Shown piece by piece: positions 23,916 through 36,910 of a stretch of 64,000 nucleotides of DNA; positions within the stretch are counted from its first letter, which is position 1, and every line of letters starts with the position of its first letter. The stretch covers positions 1 through 64,000 of the forward strand of contig VXIS01000115.1 in the NCBI GenBank assembly GCA_008704415.1, given 5' to 3'. This DNA is from Sphaerosporella brunnea (Eukaryota; Ascomycota; Pezizomycetes; Pezizales; Pyronemataceae). The translations under genes were made by a program, and so were the position numbers. A model generated the notes under the pieces. That model had not been told where the DNA came from. It made no database searches and saw nothing but the letters and a program-made list of their open reading frames with translations.

Positions 23916-26496
23916 GGGGTGAGATATCTAGTCAGTTCAGTGGGGGTTATTGATTTGGACAGCCGAGTTGCGGCCACTGTGTCAGGGAAGATCGGAATAG
24001 TTGTTGAGCACCTATTCGTTGTTAGTCTCCTGTTGAAATTTTGATAATACTACATGTTTACTTATAGTGTGATGCTTTATCCGGGAGAATATAGAGCTGG
24101 TCCTACTTCTAGATTGTGCAGCCTGATGTGGAGACACGAGAGAGAGAGAGAGCTGAAAGCGCTCGAAGGAGCGGATTGGATCGAGGAGGCCGAAAAGGAG
24201 CAGTGGAGCGTCACAGGCCAGCGTGTTTAGGGTATATCTTCAGATCGAAGGTAGGTTTGCAAGCCGGGTAATCTGTCGAGGCGGGCGTCGGCGTCGCCGT
24301 CGAGCACAAAATCGTGATTTTGGGATCTGAAATCTGGGGGGAGAAACGTGTTCGGGGCCTTATGATGCCGCAGAGCTAGAACTACCCCCCAAAAAACCAT
24401 TTTGGGTCGCCGAAGTTTTTTTTTTTGCAATATCACAAGTGATTCTCACATTTTGAAGGTTCAGCATCCAAAGAACAAGCTCAAAGGTTCGAATCTTGGA
24501 AACCCCCCGCCCCCACCCACTATATTCGGCCCAAAAGCATGATATCCCGAGTGGCCCCTCACCTCCAGGTACCTACTCAAAAGCCTTATTTTTTTGTTGT
24601 TGCGAACAGAACAGGCTACGCTGTGGCTGTGCAGACTTTTAACATGATTCTTTCTAGTTAGAATTTCAATTGTTACCAGCGAAGGCTGTGCTGTTGCAAA
24701 GTAAAAAACTACTTATGTACTCTAGTACTTTATGTCAGGTGGCGAAAGCCTAGGCAGTTAGTTACTTTTGCGAGGTTGAGTCTTTCGCGGGTTGTGGGTG
24801 TGGTGGTACTTAGCGAAAGTGAGTTCAGATATGTATGTATGCAACCCGCAAACTTTCTTTTTCTTCTTCTCAAAACCATACCGAAACCGGAGCAGAGAGG
24901 AGGAGGATCATATCTCCCATCATCATCATCACCAGAGCCATAGCCCTCCTCCTCCTCTCTATCCGGCCTACCTACCTTACCTACTCTACACACCAGCTGT
25001 TTTACCCCCCCCCCCCCCCCACTTCTCAGCCAGCCAGTCTCGGAATCCCTTTTTTTTTCTCATGATCCCGATTGTGCTTGGTGGTGGTGGTGGTGGTGGT
25101 GGTGGTGTTGCGGGTGGGATTAGCCAAGTGATAACCCGAGCCCACGGGACAGCGCGGAAACGTGTTTTTCTGTGCTCTACTCTACAGGCGACGAGGCGTG
25201 ACGGCCACAAAACCCCATGTTTGCGGCTATAGTTAGTAATATTCTCATTTTCTCAACGCCAGGTCGATGTAGTTGGTAGTTTATATATGCAGTGAATGTA
25301 CTAGTACAGCCGGACTGGTACTTGAACGTCTTGCTCCCCATGTTTTACTCGACCTCCATGATCGGGCAGCACACACACACACACACACAACCAACCAGCC
25401 CGCGAGCGCCGCACTCGGGAGGATCATGTACTCCAGATCCCAGACACAACTCAACTATCATACAGTATTTAATCAGTCATTATGTACTCTACTCTAAATA
25501 CCATCAACCCCTGCATATCATATCGGCCATGTACTCGGGTGTAGCTATAAGTCGGGGAGCACCCCGAACAAACAGCAACTGGCAACGCCACTACGATTGC
25601 TGCTAGAACTTTGTGAAGCTGGGGGTGGCATCGTAGGCCTCCCTAGAGCCTTTTTGATTGTTTTGAAGAAAAAATACCGACTTCTTCGTAAACGACAAAG
25701 GTCTTGGCATTGTTTGGTTGTATGGAGGAAAGAAGTCGGGTACTCTTTGCATGTGTGTAACGGTACCCGAATTACCCTCGTACCCTAGTACCTACCTACA
25801 TAGCCCTTGAACTCCGCCTCTCGCCTCTCGCCTCTCACCTCTCGCCTCTCCCCCACGGCCCACAAGGGGGGCGAAGCCCGAATCTGATTGGTTCCTCTCA
25901 GTGTCACAGTCAGACCTTTATATGTGATCAACCGCAACTCTATCATAGCGGTCCGTCAAACCTACGTATGTAACGGCTACACGCATTCAGGAGCACGCTG
26001 TACTACCTCCCCTCTGCCCCTCCCGTCTAAATCCAGAGTGAGGGAGTAGAGTGCGTATCTTATGACTACTCGTGCCTTATAAACCGCCCCCCGTTCAGCC
26101 TTATGTACGATGTTGGACGCCCGCTTTGCCGACTCCTTCCTCCTCGTCATGCGATTTCCCCTGAGTATAAATAACAGTTCGAAAGGAAAGGGGAAATTGC
26201 ATATATGTCGTGTTACTGCCAGCTTGAATCATTAGTGCTGACATTTTCGCGGCGCTAACTAAAATGTAGAGCAGTTACCATAGAACGCGGTAGCCTAATG
26301 GATGTGATAGTGTTTCGAGGCCGCCCATCCGTGATAGTGGGCGGTAAAAACGAACCTGCATCAATTGTGATAATGCATTCACCGTAGCATAGATTGCTCT
26401 TTTACCTGGAAGCGCGGGAGGGGATATCAGGGTTGCTAGAATATAACCATATCCCATCCCTCCCCCCATCCTTACAGGGCCACTGAATCGAACGGA
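23916..26496. other. Intergenic region rich in simple repeats
   Basis: No gene is supported. It holds (GA)n near 24138, C16 near 25003, (GGT)9 at about 25079-25106, (CA)n at about 25370-25388, and an imperfect eight-base tandem repeat CGCCTCTC, about five copies, at 25817-25850. A short hairpin (CCGCCCA...TGGGCGG) lies at 26322-26345. Confidence 0.6.
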
Positions 26497-27629
26497 ATGT
26501 TACCAGCAGCGACAATATGGCTTCTCCATCTCTTGGCTACCACGGCGGTAGCCAGAGCAGAGGCAGACCCAATGATTACTCCCGGCCCCGACCTTTCCAA
26601 ACGCGCAGATCCGGGCCCGAACCCGCTTGCTGATGACATCTGCGGAACGCCATATATGCACACCGAGACGAAGTACACCCCCCACCCCCTTTCCACTCGT
26701 TGATTTGTATGGAAGGGTATATATTGACGGTGGTAGGGGCTCGTGGTTCCTCGCTGCATGGCTGGGCTGCGATCGGTGGCGACAAGAATGCTGCGCACCC
26801 GGATACACCTCGTACGCGCAATGGGTGTCGGCGGATTCACGGTACGGGTCCGCCTCCGATTTCCGCGTCACTGCATGTCCCAGCGGCTTCGGGACCGGCA
26901 TGCTGGCGGCGACAGATATGCCCAGTGGTGTTAAGGGCGTTTGTTGTCCTCCGTAAGTCCCGCACTCCCTTTCCCGCCGGTTCGTTGGCGGGGTTAACGA
27001 GCAACAGGAACTTCTCACCACTACCCTCGTTCGACGGGGACTGGTCCGATTGGGGCGCTTTATGCACGCGTGCTATGACGGGGAATGAAGCGATCCAGAG
27101 CTCCACGTATCCCCTCGTCCTGCCGAACCCTTCCGTGCAGGCGGTGCAGAGCTTTGGTACCGCGCCCAAAAGATTCCAGAATCGCTTTCAGGCTGTAGGA
27201 TATTTTTTGGATCCGGCGGCTACGGCGGGGACGTTTTCGGCTACTGCTAGCAGCAGCACGACGGGGGCTTCGGCCGGATCGGGGGGAGCAGCCGTGTGTA
27301 CAGGAACCGCGGCTGCGGCGAGGGATTCTGCTGCGGTAGTGGGGAATGGAAATACTGGGGTGCCCGCTGGTGCCGTGGCTGGGGTGGCCGTGGGCAGTGT
27401 GTTTGCTGGTGTTGCGCTTGGGGCGTTGGGAGTGTGGTTGGTGTTTAGGAGGAGGGGAAAGGAACAGTACAGGCAGCCCCCTTGGACAGGCAGTGAGTTG
27501 GAATCTAAGACAACCGCGAGCGCGCAGGTACAGTCGCCAATAACTCCGACGCCGGCAAGAGTGGAGATGGCGGTCCCCGGGACGGAGCTGGAGGATACGA
27601 GCAGGCCGGGGCCTGTGCAAGTTCGATAG
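26497..27629 (+). CDS. Secreted Cys-rich domain with one transmembrane helix
   Basis: Exons 26497-26672, 26716-26952 and 27008-27629 join in frame to about 344 residues. Residues 1-21 form a signal peptide (Leu/Ala-rich, ending AVARAEA). The ectodomain has paired cysteines, including CDRWRQECC and GVCCPP, probably disulphide-bonded, then a Ser/Thr/Ala-rich stalk suited to O-glycosylation. One helix (Gly/Ala/Val-rich, ending VWLVFRRR) at about 265-288 is followed by a cytoplasmic tail of about 55 residues. This is the layout of fungal cell-surface or wall-sensor-like proteins. No WSC domain is clear, so the ligand and role are unknown. Confidence 0.7.
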
Positions 27630-28579
27630 AGACGCTGTCTTTCTGGGTTTGTTTTGCTTTGGCGCAGCAAGGTGCGGCGGTGGTTTGATACCCTGGTCCG
27701 AGTAACGTTTAAGTGAATCGAAAGGATTCTCTCGCGAGATGGTCGATACTCAAAGCGGGAAGCATCGCCATTTCTCAGCAGATGCCGCTGGTTCGGTTGT
27801 GAAACAATCCAACACAGAATGCCGTGTCTGCGTTTCAACACGGCCTGGGAAGAAACAAAGCAGTGTGCAGACGTCATCAGCTTCGCTTTCATCTCATCAT
27901 AAACGGAAGGACAGTTTGGTCAACAAGGTTCCAGAAGATCACAAAACTCAGTCAATTCACACTTTGGGTGGGAGGGCGGGGTCAGTCTTTGAATTTATTC
28001 CGTCATGACCATCCTTCGCGGAAAGCATCGGGGTGAGGGGTAAGGGGAAAGGATCCTTCTTGCGGCTCGTCTCGCAAAGATTCCGTGGGGTACCTCGAGA
28101 ACCTGACGAGATGCTGAGATCTCCTGTGTGGTCAGTCCGTTCGGTGAACGCTGGTGTTTGAGAGGACAGACAGTCCGTCCGTCAGTTCGAGCACAAAGAG
28201 CGGCCCATCCAAGCGCGTGACGTCAGCCACTCGGATAGAATAGACTTTTTGTTTGCCCTTCATGACGTACGTCTTGACACGGCGGCCCCCCGAGTGATGC
28301 CCCGTGAACAGCGCTGGGGTAGAGTTACCCAGAGTATGTGCTGTCGTCCGAACGTCAAAAGCAAAGCTAAACTGTCGCGGATATAATTAGCAGTGACGTA
28401 GAAGGTGCGGGAAGGCCGCAAAGGGACGTATATATTTGTTGAGCAGGCGCCGGCGAAGAAGACTCGCGTTTGTGCAGAGTGTCGCGATATATCCACTTCA
28501 CAGCTCAGCACTCACCCCATCACTCACCCCATCACACTCGAACCCCCCCCCCCCCCAAACGATACATACTCCTTTCAAG
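27630..28579. other. Intergenic region
   Basis: No gene is supported. The 28550 area has a C run of 12 just upstream of the next gene, and a TGACGTCA-like CRE half lies at about 28219. Confidence 0.5.
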
Positions 28580-29896
28580 ATGAACGAGATTCGCTCCAGG
28601 CTAACGGAGTTCCTCTGGCCCGAGGATGGTGATCTCTGCATCTGCAAACGAGGCCATGAGGACCTGCTGGCACGTCGTGCTGAAGCGGTGGCAGCGAGTG
28701 TGTGTTCGAGTTCTCCGGTAGCGGGAGCAGAGATTCCCATCCCGCCCCACCGTCACGACCACCACCACCATCGATGTCACCGACAACGGCAACAGCAGGT
28801 CTTGATGCTCTCAAACAAGACTTTGAAAGGCTGTCCCGGGTCAAATCCCGTTTCAAAGTGCACTCGCTTGTTTCTGCGGCGTCCCAACTTGAACACGACC
28901 TCATCCCTTCCACCTCGTTCCCCCGCCGCCCAACATCACCACAATCCCCGCAAACACCTTTCCTTCCGCCGCCGTACATCATCACCCCCACCGCCCCCGC
29001 ACGCAGTCGACGCCGCCAACCCAACCAGCGAACGAACCCTCTACCTCCATTTCGAAAGCAGGATCACGAGAGCTCGCTACAAAATGGTGTATCGCGCTCT
29101 CCGCCACTATTGTACTCGATTCAACACGAGCTATATTTTCGATCCAACGCTCCAGGACAGAAAGAAGAGGGATTGTAAGGAGGGGGACGGACCGCAGACT
29201 CCTGTCCAGGAGAAGGTTCAGACGGGGAACGGACCGCAGACTCCTATCCAGGAGAAGGTTCAGACGGGGAACGGACCGCAGACTCCTATCCAGGAGAAGG
29301 TTCAGATGGAGGCAGTCATCCGCGGCAAGGTGTATCTTATGCCTCCCTATACTCACGGACGCACCGACCGCACTGATAGCACCGTTCCCGCTTCAACCGC
29401 CCTTCCACAGCGTCGCGCGGTCATGATGAACCCACGTCCCGTTAGCTACCCCAAGCGTTCGTCCGATGGCAGTCCCAAGGAAGACGACGCCAAGCCCACC
29501 GCACCGGTCTACCAAAAGGTGGATTGCATGGGCTGCGGCAACTCGCTGTGGGGTACCAAAGGCTACACCTGTTCCTTCCCGACCTGCAAGACTCTGGTCT
29601 GCAAAGCGTGTTCCGAGCTTCTCAGCAAAGACGACAGCGAGGGCGGGGCCGGCGGCTCCGTTCCGCAGCTCAGGAAGCAGAAGGTTCTCGAGCAGGGAGG
29701 AACCGAGAAGGAAGCCATAGCTGCCTATAACGAGACTGCCAAAAACGCGGCCGGAAAGAACCAGGATGTTGAGGAGCGCCCGCTTCCGCCCCTCAAGAAG
29801 GGATCTGCTACTGCTGCCAACTGGATTAAACGCCAGGCGGAGCTGCAGGAAGAGAAACAGGAGTTCTTGGATCGTTGGGGTTTGTCGCGCGATTAG
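28580..29896 (+). CDS. Hypothetical protein, Pro-rich N-terminus and C-terminal Cys cluster
   Basis: A frame from the ATG at 28580 (context CAAGATGAAC) stays open to 29896 (438 residues), but another frame (about 28702-29178) looks more protein-like in the middle, so at least one intron or a frameshift is likely and the exon borders are unresolved. The C-terminal 200 residues, read in the first frame, have a compact cluster CMGCG...C...C...CKAC (about 29527-29615), resembling a treble-clef zinc site, followed by a Lys/Glu-rich helical tail. Upstream is a 14-residue repeat, GPQTPIQEKVQTGN, in three copies. I recognise no named domain. The C-terminal half is the best supported part. Confidence 0.55.
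   Translation: MNEIRSRLTEFLWPEDGDLCICKRGHEDLLARRAEAVAASVCSSSPVAGAEIPIPPHRHDHHHHRCHRQRQQQVLMLSNKTLKGCPGSNPVSKCTRLFLRRPNLNTTSSLPPRSPAAQHHHNPRKHLSFRRRTSSPPPPPHAVDAANPTSERTLYLHFESRITRARYKMVYRALRHYCTRFNTSYIFDPTLQDRKKRDCKEGDGPQTPVQEKVQTGNGPQTPIQEKVQTGNGPQTPIQEKVQMEAVIRGKVYLMPPYTHGRTDRTDSTVPASTALPQRRAVMMNPRPVSYPKRSSDGSPKEDDAKPTAPVYQKVDCMGCGNSLWGTKGYTCSFPTCKTLVCKACSELLSKDDSEGGAGGSVPQLRKQKVLEQGGTEKEAIAAYNETAKNAAGKNQDVEERPLPPLKKGSATAANWIKRQAELQEEKQEFLDRWGLSRD
29187..29307. repeat. Coding minisatellite, about three 42-bp units
   Basis: A 42-bp unit beginning ACCGCAGACTCCTATCCAGG is repeated about three times with one or two base changes. The unit length is a multiple of three, so the repeat keeps frame and encodes a 14-residue repeat. 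Confidence 0.9.
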
Positions 29897-30430
29897 TAAT
29901 CGTGCTGGTGTTTCTGCATCCCTTTTGTCAAGCAAGCAAGCAAGCAAGCAAGCCTTTCTGTTTTGTGTTTTTTTTTCTCTGCGACTTCATGATTCCTGTT
30001 TTTTTTTTTTTTTTTTTCTCGTGCAATTCTACTTGAATTTTACCTGCAACGATTAGCTCCCTGTCTGTCTTTACTCCTGCTACTGCTCACTTACTTTGTC
30101 GTCATTCCTTCGAGGATTCCGTTTTCACACGCTCTCTCCGTTAGGAAAGGGGGAGTTCTTTTGTCGATTCACTCTTTTGGTTAACGATGTTCTGGTTTCT
30201 GTTTACTTGCGGGTTTGTTTTCGTTCTTGCCTAGTACTGTTAGTGTACACCCTCATTCACCCTCAATTTTTCTAATGCTGACGATTTTCCTTTGTTATGG
30301 CGTTTTTTTTTTTTTTTTTTTTTTTTTTTTATTCGTGGGTTTGGCTTGCGCGGAATAGAGAAAAGAAAGAGCTGGGGGTCGGTCGGCGCTGGATTACTCT
30401 ATACCCCCGTGAGTGGCGTTACGGTAGAAC

Positions 30431-30461
<31 letters not shown>

Positions 30462-30726
30462 CATTCGGGATAATGTACGATAAATAGGTGTGAGACTCTG
30501 TGATGCGGACCGGGGGAGCAAGAAGTTTAAAAACTTGTATTATGGATAGATTGCTTTTTGCTTCTTGATAGAAAAGAAAGGAAAAGAGGGGGGGGGGGGG
30601 GACACGGGTTTCGTGGTTTGTGGTTTGTGGGATATCCAAAAATAACAAAACAAAAAAAAAATGTCCAAAAAAACTCCAAAACACCATCCCCCGTTGGGCG
30701 AGTTGGGCTCGCTGTCCAAACGCGCC
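29897..30726. other. Intergenic region with very long T runs
   Basis: Contains (CAAG)n at about 29930-29952 and T runs of about 18-30 bases at 30000, 30303 and 30433, then G11 at about 30590. No gene is supported. Confidence 0.7.
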
Positions 30727-32742
30727 CTAAACATACCGATAAAACGCCACATTTCCAAAATCTGCCGTGGCAACATGGCCCCCGGGCTGCTGGTGCTGCG
30801 GGATATGCCAGGGCGCAGTTGTGGGCGCGACCCGCGGCGGGGCGACCTCCTCCAGCCTGCCGACGACGAACGCGGCCTCGGCGCGGAACTTATCTCTGAG
30901 CGCCTCGGCATCGGGCCATCTGATGATCATACTGTCGAGGATAAACACGATGCCGTCGATGGCGTCCATGGCCTGTTCCAGCACGGCCTGGCCCATGTGG
31001 AACAGTGCGTGCAGCAGGTTCGAGCCCACAAAGTACGTGCGCAGCGCGTCGTGGTAGGTATACACAAACCCGGAGGTTGGCGAGTCGGAGAGGATGCTGC
31101 GGAAGGCGAAGGCGTAGCTGGAACTGTGCGTGTAGATTTGCTGCATTCCCTCCTGCGAGGACCGCGGGATCTTGGGCGATGGCGCTGCGATGTAGATGTT
31201 GAGGTAGTGCCATTCGAGGAGCAGCCAGTTGTGCGTGCTCGGCGACAGCGACGGGTGCGGTAGCGTGTGCTTCCACTCGTGGAGCAGCGCCGTGTGGTGG
31301 CGGATGTATGCTGATGGGTTTGGGAGCGGGTCCGAGCCGGAGAGGTGCAGTGATTGGTACCATTCGCTTTGCAGCTTGCGGAGTTTGAAGAGGTGTGTGG
31401 CGGCTGTCATCGGCGTTAGGGTGTTGCGCAGTGGGGCTTCGGTGACGCGCGGGAGCGACACGAGGACGCTGTCGTCGGAGAAGGTGAAGGGGCGTTGCAG
31501 AACCATGGATATGGATCGGTCGAGCGTGTACACGCAGTAGAAGACGCGGCGGCGGAGATCCATCTCTGTGGCTTTGCGTTTGGAGACTTTGAGGGGCTCT
31601 TGGTGCAGGCCGATGTCGATCATGATCCGCGAGGCCACGCCGATGAGGTACCAGCTGTTGAAATGGCTGGGCTCGAGCATCGAGTACTGCACCAGGAGGA
31701 GCGTGGCTTGCACGCCCTTGATCTCGGAGGGCGAGATCACCGTGTCGACGTGCTCGAGCGCGGCTTTGACGAAACACGCGGCTTGGTGCGCCGCGGGCGA
31801 GTCTTGCGATTTGGACAACGACATTGTTCCCACGGCCAGAACCATGTACACGCAGAACGAGTCGAACGGGGACGCGGACGACTCGTCGCGGTACACCGAG
31901 TCTACGGCGCCGAAGAAGCTGGACTCGTTCAGGCATGGCAGCGTCGTGAAGATCTTGTCGAAGTAGTGCTGGACCAGCCGCGTTGCGGTGTGCCGAGGAG
32001 GCAGCCGTGCCCGTGGCTTTGAGTTCAGGATTGAGGAGACCGACGAAGCACGGAGCGCAATGCGCCCGAAGGATATGTCGTCAGCGAAGCCATAGAAGTC
32101 GCGGGTCACCGCGTTGATCGCCCTGCGGCCCCGTTGTCAGCGCGCGGAGAGCAGTGGGAACAGGATGGGAAGGGTAGGTACATGTAGCCCAAGTCAGCGA
32201 CGAGGTCCTCCATCTCCCCATCATCTTCTTGCTTCTTGCGCCGTAGGGTGCGGGGACTGTGGGCGGCGTTGGCGTTGCTAGTTACTGCCGGTTTCTGCTC
32301 CTCCTCTTCTTCTTCTTCTTCTTCTTCTGCCACCGCGGCAGGTGGCCGCCGGGATGCAGCATCGAGCGCCGCCAATCTCTTTTCCAGCTTTTCGAGCTTG
32401 GACTCGAGGGAGGCGACGTAGCTGTTGGCTGGCTGTTAATAATCTGGTCCGTAGAGGATGGGTACTGTGGCTGTCTAGCAGGCAGGGACGCACCTGCGCT
32501 CTTTTCCCCGCGCGAACTGGTCGCTGCCTCCAGTGCACTCGTTTGATCTTCCGGCCCGCTCGCATGCGGTGCAGGCGGGGAGCTTGCCGTCACACTGCCA
32601 TCATACGCTCAGAAAGACGACGCGGTGATGGATTAATGGATGATATGCGCGGATGACGGACCTTGACTTTAGCGCTGCGGCAGCGGGAACAGGCGCTCAC
32701 GGGGCGGCTGACGCGCAGCAGCGGGGCGGTGGTGTCGACCAT
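30727..32742 (-). CDS. Zn2Cys6 transcription factor with middle homology region
   Basis: Four exons in reading order: 32742-32662, 32594-32494, 32421-32182 and 32122-30727. They join in frame to 605 residues. The cluster ACSRCRSAKVKC...CTACERAGRSNEC (residues 17-45) has all six cysteines with normal spacing; intron 1 falls just before Cys3, a common place in this family. A coiled coil (Leu-Glu-Ser-Lys-Leu-Glu-Lys-Leu) follows, then an eleven-residue Glu run, then the fungal_trans middle homology region from about residue 180 (FDSFCVYMVLAVG, DIGLHQEP, RRRVFYCVYTLDRSIS). It should be a nuclear DNA-binding regulator recognising CGG-type half-sites as a dimer. Target genes are not deducible from the neighbours. 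Confidence 0.9.
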
Positions 32743-35700
32743 TGAGTCGGGCAATGGCGATTGCAATCGATACGACGGAGTTGAATGAAAATCGGTCGTT
32801 CAATTGCTGATGATGTGGAGAGCTTGATGCTACCAGTTGCAGGGGGGGATGCTGCTCTTTTTCTTCCCTGACTTCCCCACCGCAATCTATCTGAGAAGAT
32901 CTTCAAGCGATATCCGTGGTATTTTCGTTTCGTCCCATTTGGCAGGATACTGATTGCCGCCAATTTATGTTATGCATTATGGAAGATACCGAAACCAAAC
33001 ACGGCCATAGGGCCCAGACGTGTTGAACTCCTTACAAATGTCACCGAGATGATGGCAAACCCCCGAGGGTTTCGATATCCTTTTGGTGGGGTTGCGTAGA
33101 TGAGCGATGTCTCTATTGCGGTGCGTCCAACACGGATGAGTTGCCCGACGTCGGTGCGCTGGCTCTGTTCTGAGAAGGGGAAAACTTCAGCTTTGCCACA
33201 CCGCTTATCTATCCCCACGATATCAGCAGCGCCACAGACTTCTCAGGCACGGAATCAAGATATCTGGCCGTTTCTCCCGTTCGTGGCCCGCTGTCAAGAA
33301 TCTCTGCTTGCAGGAACAGGCTAGGTATGTTCATTATTCGCTACTTGATAATCCTGGATCCCCCCCCCCCCCACATCAACCAACCCTCGCGCTATCATTA
33401 TCCCGGACGAAGAAGTCAACCTCGCTATGAACGGTCTCAACCAAAGGGTCGGGGTCCTTGAATGGACTGTTTCGGAATAGACAACGGTAACGGTTCTCAT
33501 GGATCCATGCGGTAACTCAGACGACCATAGAGGCTTTTCGGCTTCGCTGGAATCGGAAGGCTTTCGTGGAATCGATCCGACCTCCTCTATTCCATGGGTA
33601 ATCCCGTGGCTACGGTCAGACGTCAAACTCCGATGTACTTACTCTACAGAGATAGACACGAGGCTGTTGGCTGCATATGGTGCCAACATGATATCCGAGG
33701 ATGAACATAAGCGACTGGTGCTGATTCTTGTGGCCATTTTACCAGGATGCACAAGCTGATGGGGGGCGCGGGCGGTCGGTGCCAGTCTGGCCGAGGAAAG
33801 CGTTGGAATATGCCGTCCTGACATAATGTAGGTGTGGACCGAGTGCTGGCTAGTGAGGCACGCTACCTCCGAGACATACATACATGCTTAGGGGTTTTTG
33901 CAATGGGCCATTTGTCCATTGTGAATATCTCCTTGCGTTATTTCATATCAGGATTGCTCTCATAAACGGCCAAAAGTCTGCACAGCGAAGCCGTAAACCG
34001 TGATTGCTCTGGATCAGTAAGCTGTTCTTACCTATTTTGTCTAGAGTAGGTATTCGGCGGAATTACCAGGTAGCTAGGACGGCATGGTTGAGATACCAGA
34101 CTTGTGCTGAGTACAGGCCTATCTGTTTTGCGGATCATAGGAGAAGCTAGCTAGTGAGGGGTAAGCTATCGTTAATTCCTGCCTCCATTTATCATGATCT
34201 GGTGCGAACTACGATATGTAGAGTAGAGCAGCTTGTCTCTCGACGTGCACTTGATCGAGATAGTTATTCAATGCCTACCTACCACACGCACAAGGGCCGC
34301 GAGACCACATCCTACATCTTCGGCCGGGGAGACCTAGGTAGAAGCGCTTGTGGCTTGCAGGTGAGATCGCTGGAGAAACTGGGCACGCGAGGAACCAGCT
34401 GAACGATCACGGCGAGCGACGAAATAAGGGAATATGCAGTGAGTGGCGCCTGTTGAGTTCCTTCCTGATGCATAGAAGAACAAGAAGACTATGGCGTGTC
34501 TCGGGTGCCCGGTGCCACGAGTGCTAAAATGTGAAGAAGCATCCTTTCACCGACTGGCGCCGCCGTCTCGGAAAGCTTGGCCCGGAATGAGAGTTTCCTC
34601 AAAGGAACCTAAATGCGTTACACAGAGACACGGACGGTGAGCTCCAGACCGCTAACGTTGACACGTCTGCAGGTATGTATCTCGGTCAGCATGCATACCT
34701 ATTTCCACTAAATAATAACGGGATCCAAGTGGATATGCAGATAGACAGAAGGAAGGATAGGTATATCTAGCCACGTGTGTGTACGACGTCCCGTTTGCGA
34801 TGCCAAACCTTCAGCTCCTGATGTCGCGCAGTAGCGCAACAACGCAGGTCCCTTAGCGGGGGTGAGAGCAGGGCGGAGAAGTGTCTGGTTCTGGCAGTGG
34901 CCCCGATCGATTTACCCCGCGCCTTTCCTCCAATAGCCGCGGCTGTGATGAGAGGCAGCATTCGGTTATGTAATCAACCCAACCCAACCTTGACTGGCTT
35001 TCTTTTTTCACGGATCATGAAGTTGCGAGGCCTTGCGCAACCATCTTTGCTCCACACCTACAACACGCGTACGGCCGCAGATAGATGTCATCTGTCCCCA
35101 GAGTCGATCCTGTAACTTCAGCTTTCCGTGATACCCGTTTTGGGGACTCCGTACGCTGGCCGGGTCTCCTATTCCCAACCCCACACGACATAGGCACCGT
35201 TTTTTGTTGGGACGTGCTGCTCCCCAATTTCCCTTACGCCGATCTCCTGTTCCTGGTCAAAAATATCTGCTCAGACAGTCGTCTAAGGCCCTACGCAGAT
35301 ATTCAAGGTAGGTACCTATCCACCGGTATTGATCATTTTTAGCGGCAAGCATCCGTTAGCATGTATCATCTTGATTGCACCACGTTTCGTTGGAGCCAGT
35401 GTTATCTTATCGAGCCCGCACCAAGTATGCACTCTATGGTATGCATGGAGTGGTTGATCAACATCTCCGCCGCGCGTGTATGGAGTACCTGCCTATTTCT
35501 TAACGCGCTTCGCTGTAGGAGCACCTCTATGTTCGCTGAACTTCGCGCCAGCTCAAAGCGAAGATACTTTTGAGGCCATGTCGTCCGTTCTGCCTGACAG
35601 ACCGGTGGCACGATACATATGCAGCTCGTGCAAAACACCTCAATGTTCGCCGCGGCTTCCGGGATCGCTGGTATGAAGCCAGCCCCTACCTGCCCACTGA

Positions 35701-36910
35701 GTCAGTACCTTCATACATGCATACCGGTATGCGGGGCAGGGGCCCTTGCACCGTCAGCGGAAACAGCAAGAACGTGTGTGTCTCTTCTGCTGCAGGCACG
35801 GGTGGGGGAGAGGAAGGTGATGGGGTCTGAAGTGGTTAGCCTTCGAATCGTCCACCGGAAGCGGTCAGCGTCGCGACGCGATGCAAAAACTGCGTTCCTG
35901 GAGAGAGCGCGGGGGGGGGGTCAAAGAGCATATTTGAGGACTTTGACAGGAGGCCGGACTGTTGGGTGGGTGGGTGCCAGGAGGGCGGAACACCTCCCAG
36001 TATCATCACTACTCTAGCTTCGCTTCGCCACACGCACGAGTCTACATATCTACATATCGACTTCGAGCCAAACTACCAATCATCTCAACCTTTTACCTGC
36101 GTCCTGAACGCCCTCGCTGTTCTTTCTGCACGATACGCTGACCCGATCGAACGCACTGCATCGTTAGCTGCTCACCTCTGTCAGACTGCACTCGAGGCCA
36201 AAAACCGTTGCAATCGTGAGGCCCCTCCCCCCTCAGCCTGTTGCTGCTGCTGCTGCACGTCCATCCATTGAGTGATGCTGTTCCAGCTTGCTGATAGCTG
36301 GTTGGTCAGATCAGGCTCTCTGCTTCACAACGGGGTCCCACCCGGACATTCAACTGTCCGGCTTCACCTATAAAAAGAACGTCAAGAAAGTGAACCTGCG
36401 GATTCACGGCAAATCCCCCCCCGCTACACACCGATCAAGTTCTCGGCGCAGCCTCTGTCCCACCCAAGCCTTGACCGGAGTCGAAACAGCCCGACTGGCA
36501 CCGAATATCTGAAGGAAAACGTGATTTCGTTGGGCGTGTGTGTGTGCGGGGCCCGAGTGGATCGGCGTGCGCGCGTCGTAACCTGGAAAAAAAAAAAGAA
36601 AGAAAAAGAAAAAAAAAAGGAAAAAAAGGTACATCGCATTGTTGTTTTTTCCCCCATTTTTGCGCACACTCAACTCTCGCCCTTTTTGCGTAGCGTTGAT
36701 GCGGAGACCCGCGAAACTGTTACGTCGTTGTCATCTTTGATACGGGATTTTCCTGCTGCGGTATCGCTGTTGGGAAGTACTTGCCCGCCCCGCCTTGATC
36801 GCGTGCGTATCACGTCAAAAAAAAAGAGGACACGGAAACACTATTGAGAGACCGGCTCTGGCACATCACGAACTATCCTCCGATTGACACACTATATCCA
36901 TGAATTCCCA
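32743..36910. other. Long intergenic region with one possible gene relic
   Basis: No complete gene was found in 4.2 kb. At 33381-33759 one plus-strand frame is coding-like (IIIPDEEVNLAMNGLNQRV, then AAYGANMISEDEHKRL) but is cut by an in-frame TAG at 33478. I recognise no family. Other items are C14 near 33361, a G run near 35911 and a polypurine tract at about 36583-36628. Confidence 0.45.

Noticed and set aside
24480..24505. tRNA-like GGTTCGAATC stem-loop
   Set aside because: The T-arm has a mismatch and no acceptor, D or anticodon arms fit around it.
30661..32022. Long plus-strand frames opposite the Zn2Cys6 gene
   Set aside because: The minus strand encodes a clear zinc cluster and middle homology region with fitting introns.
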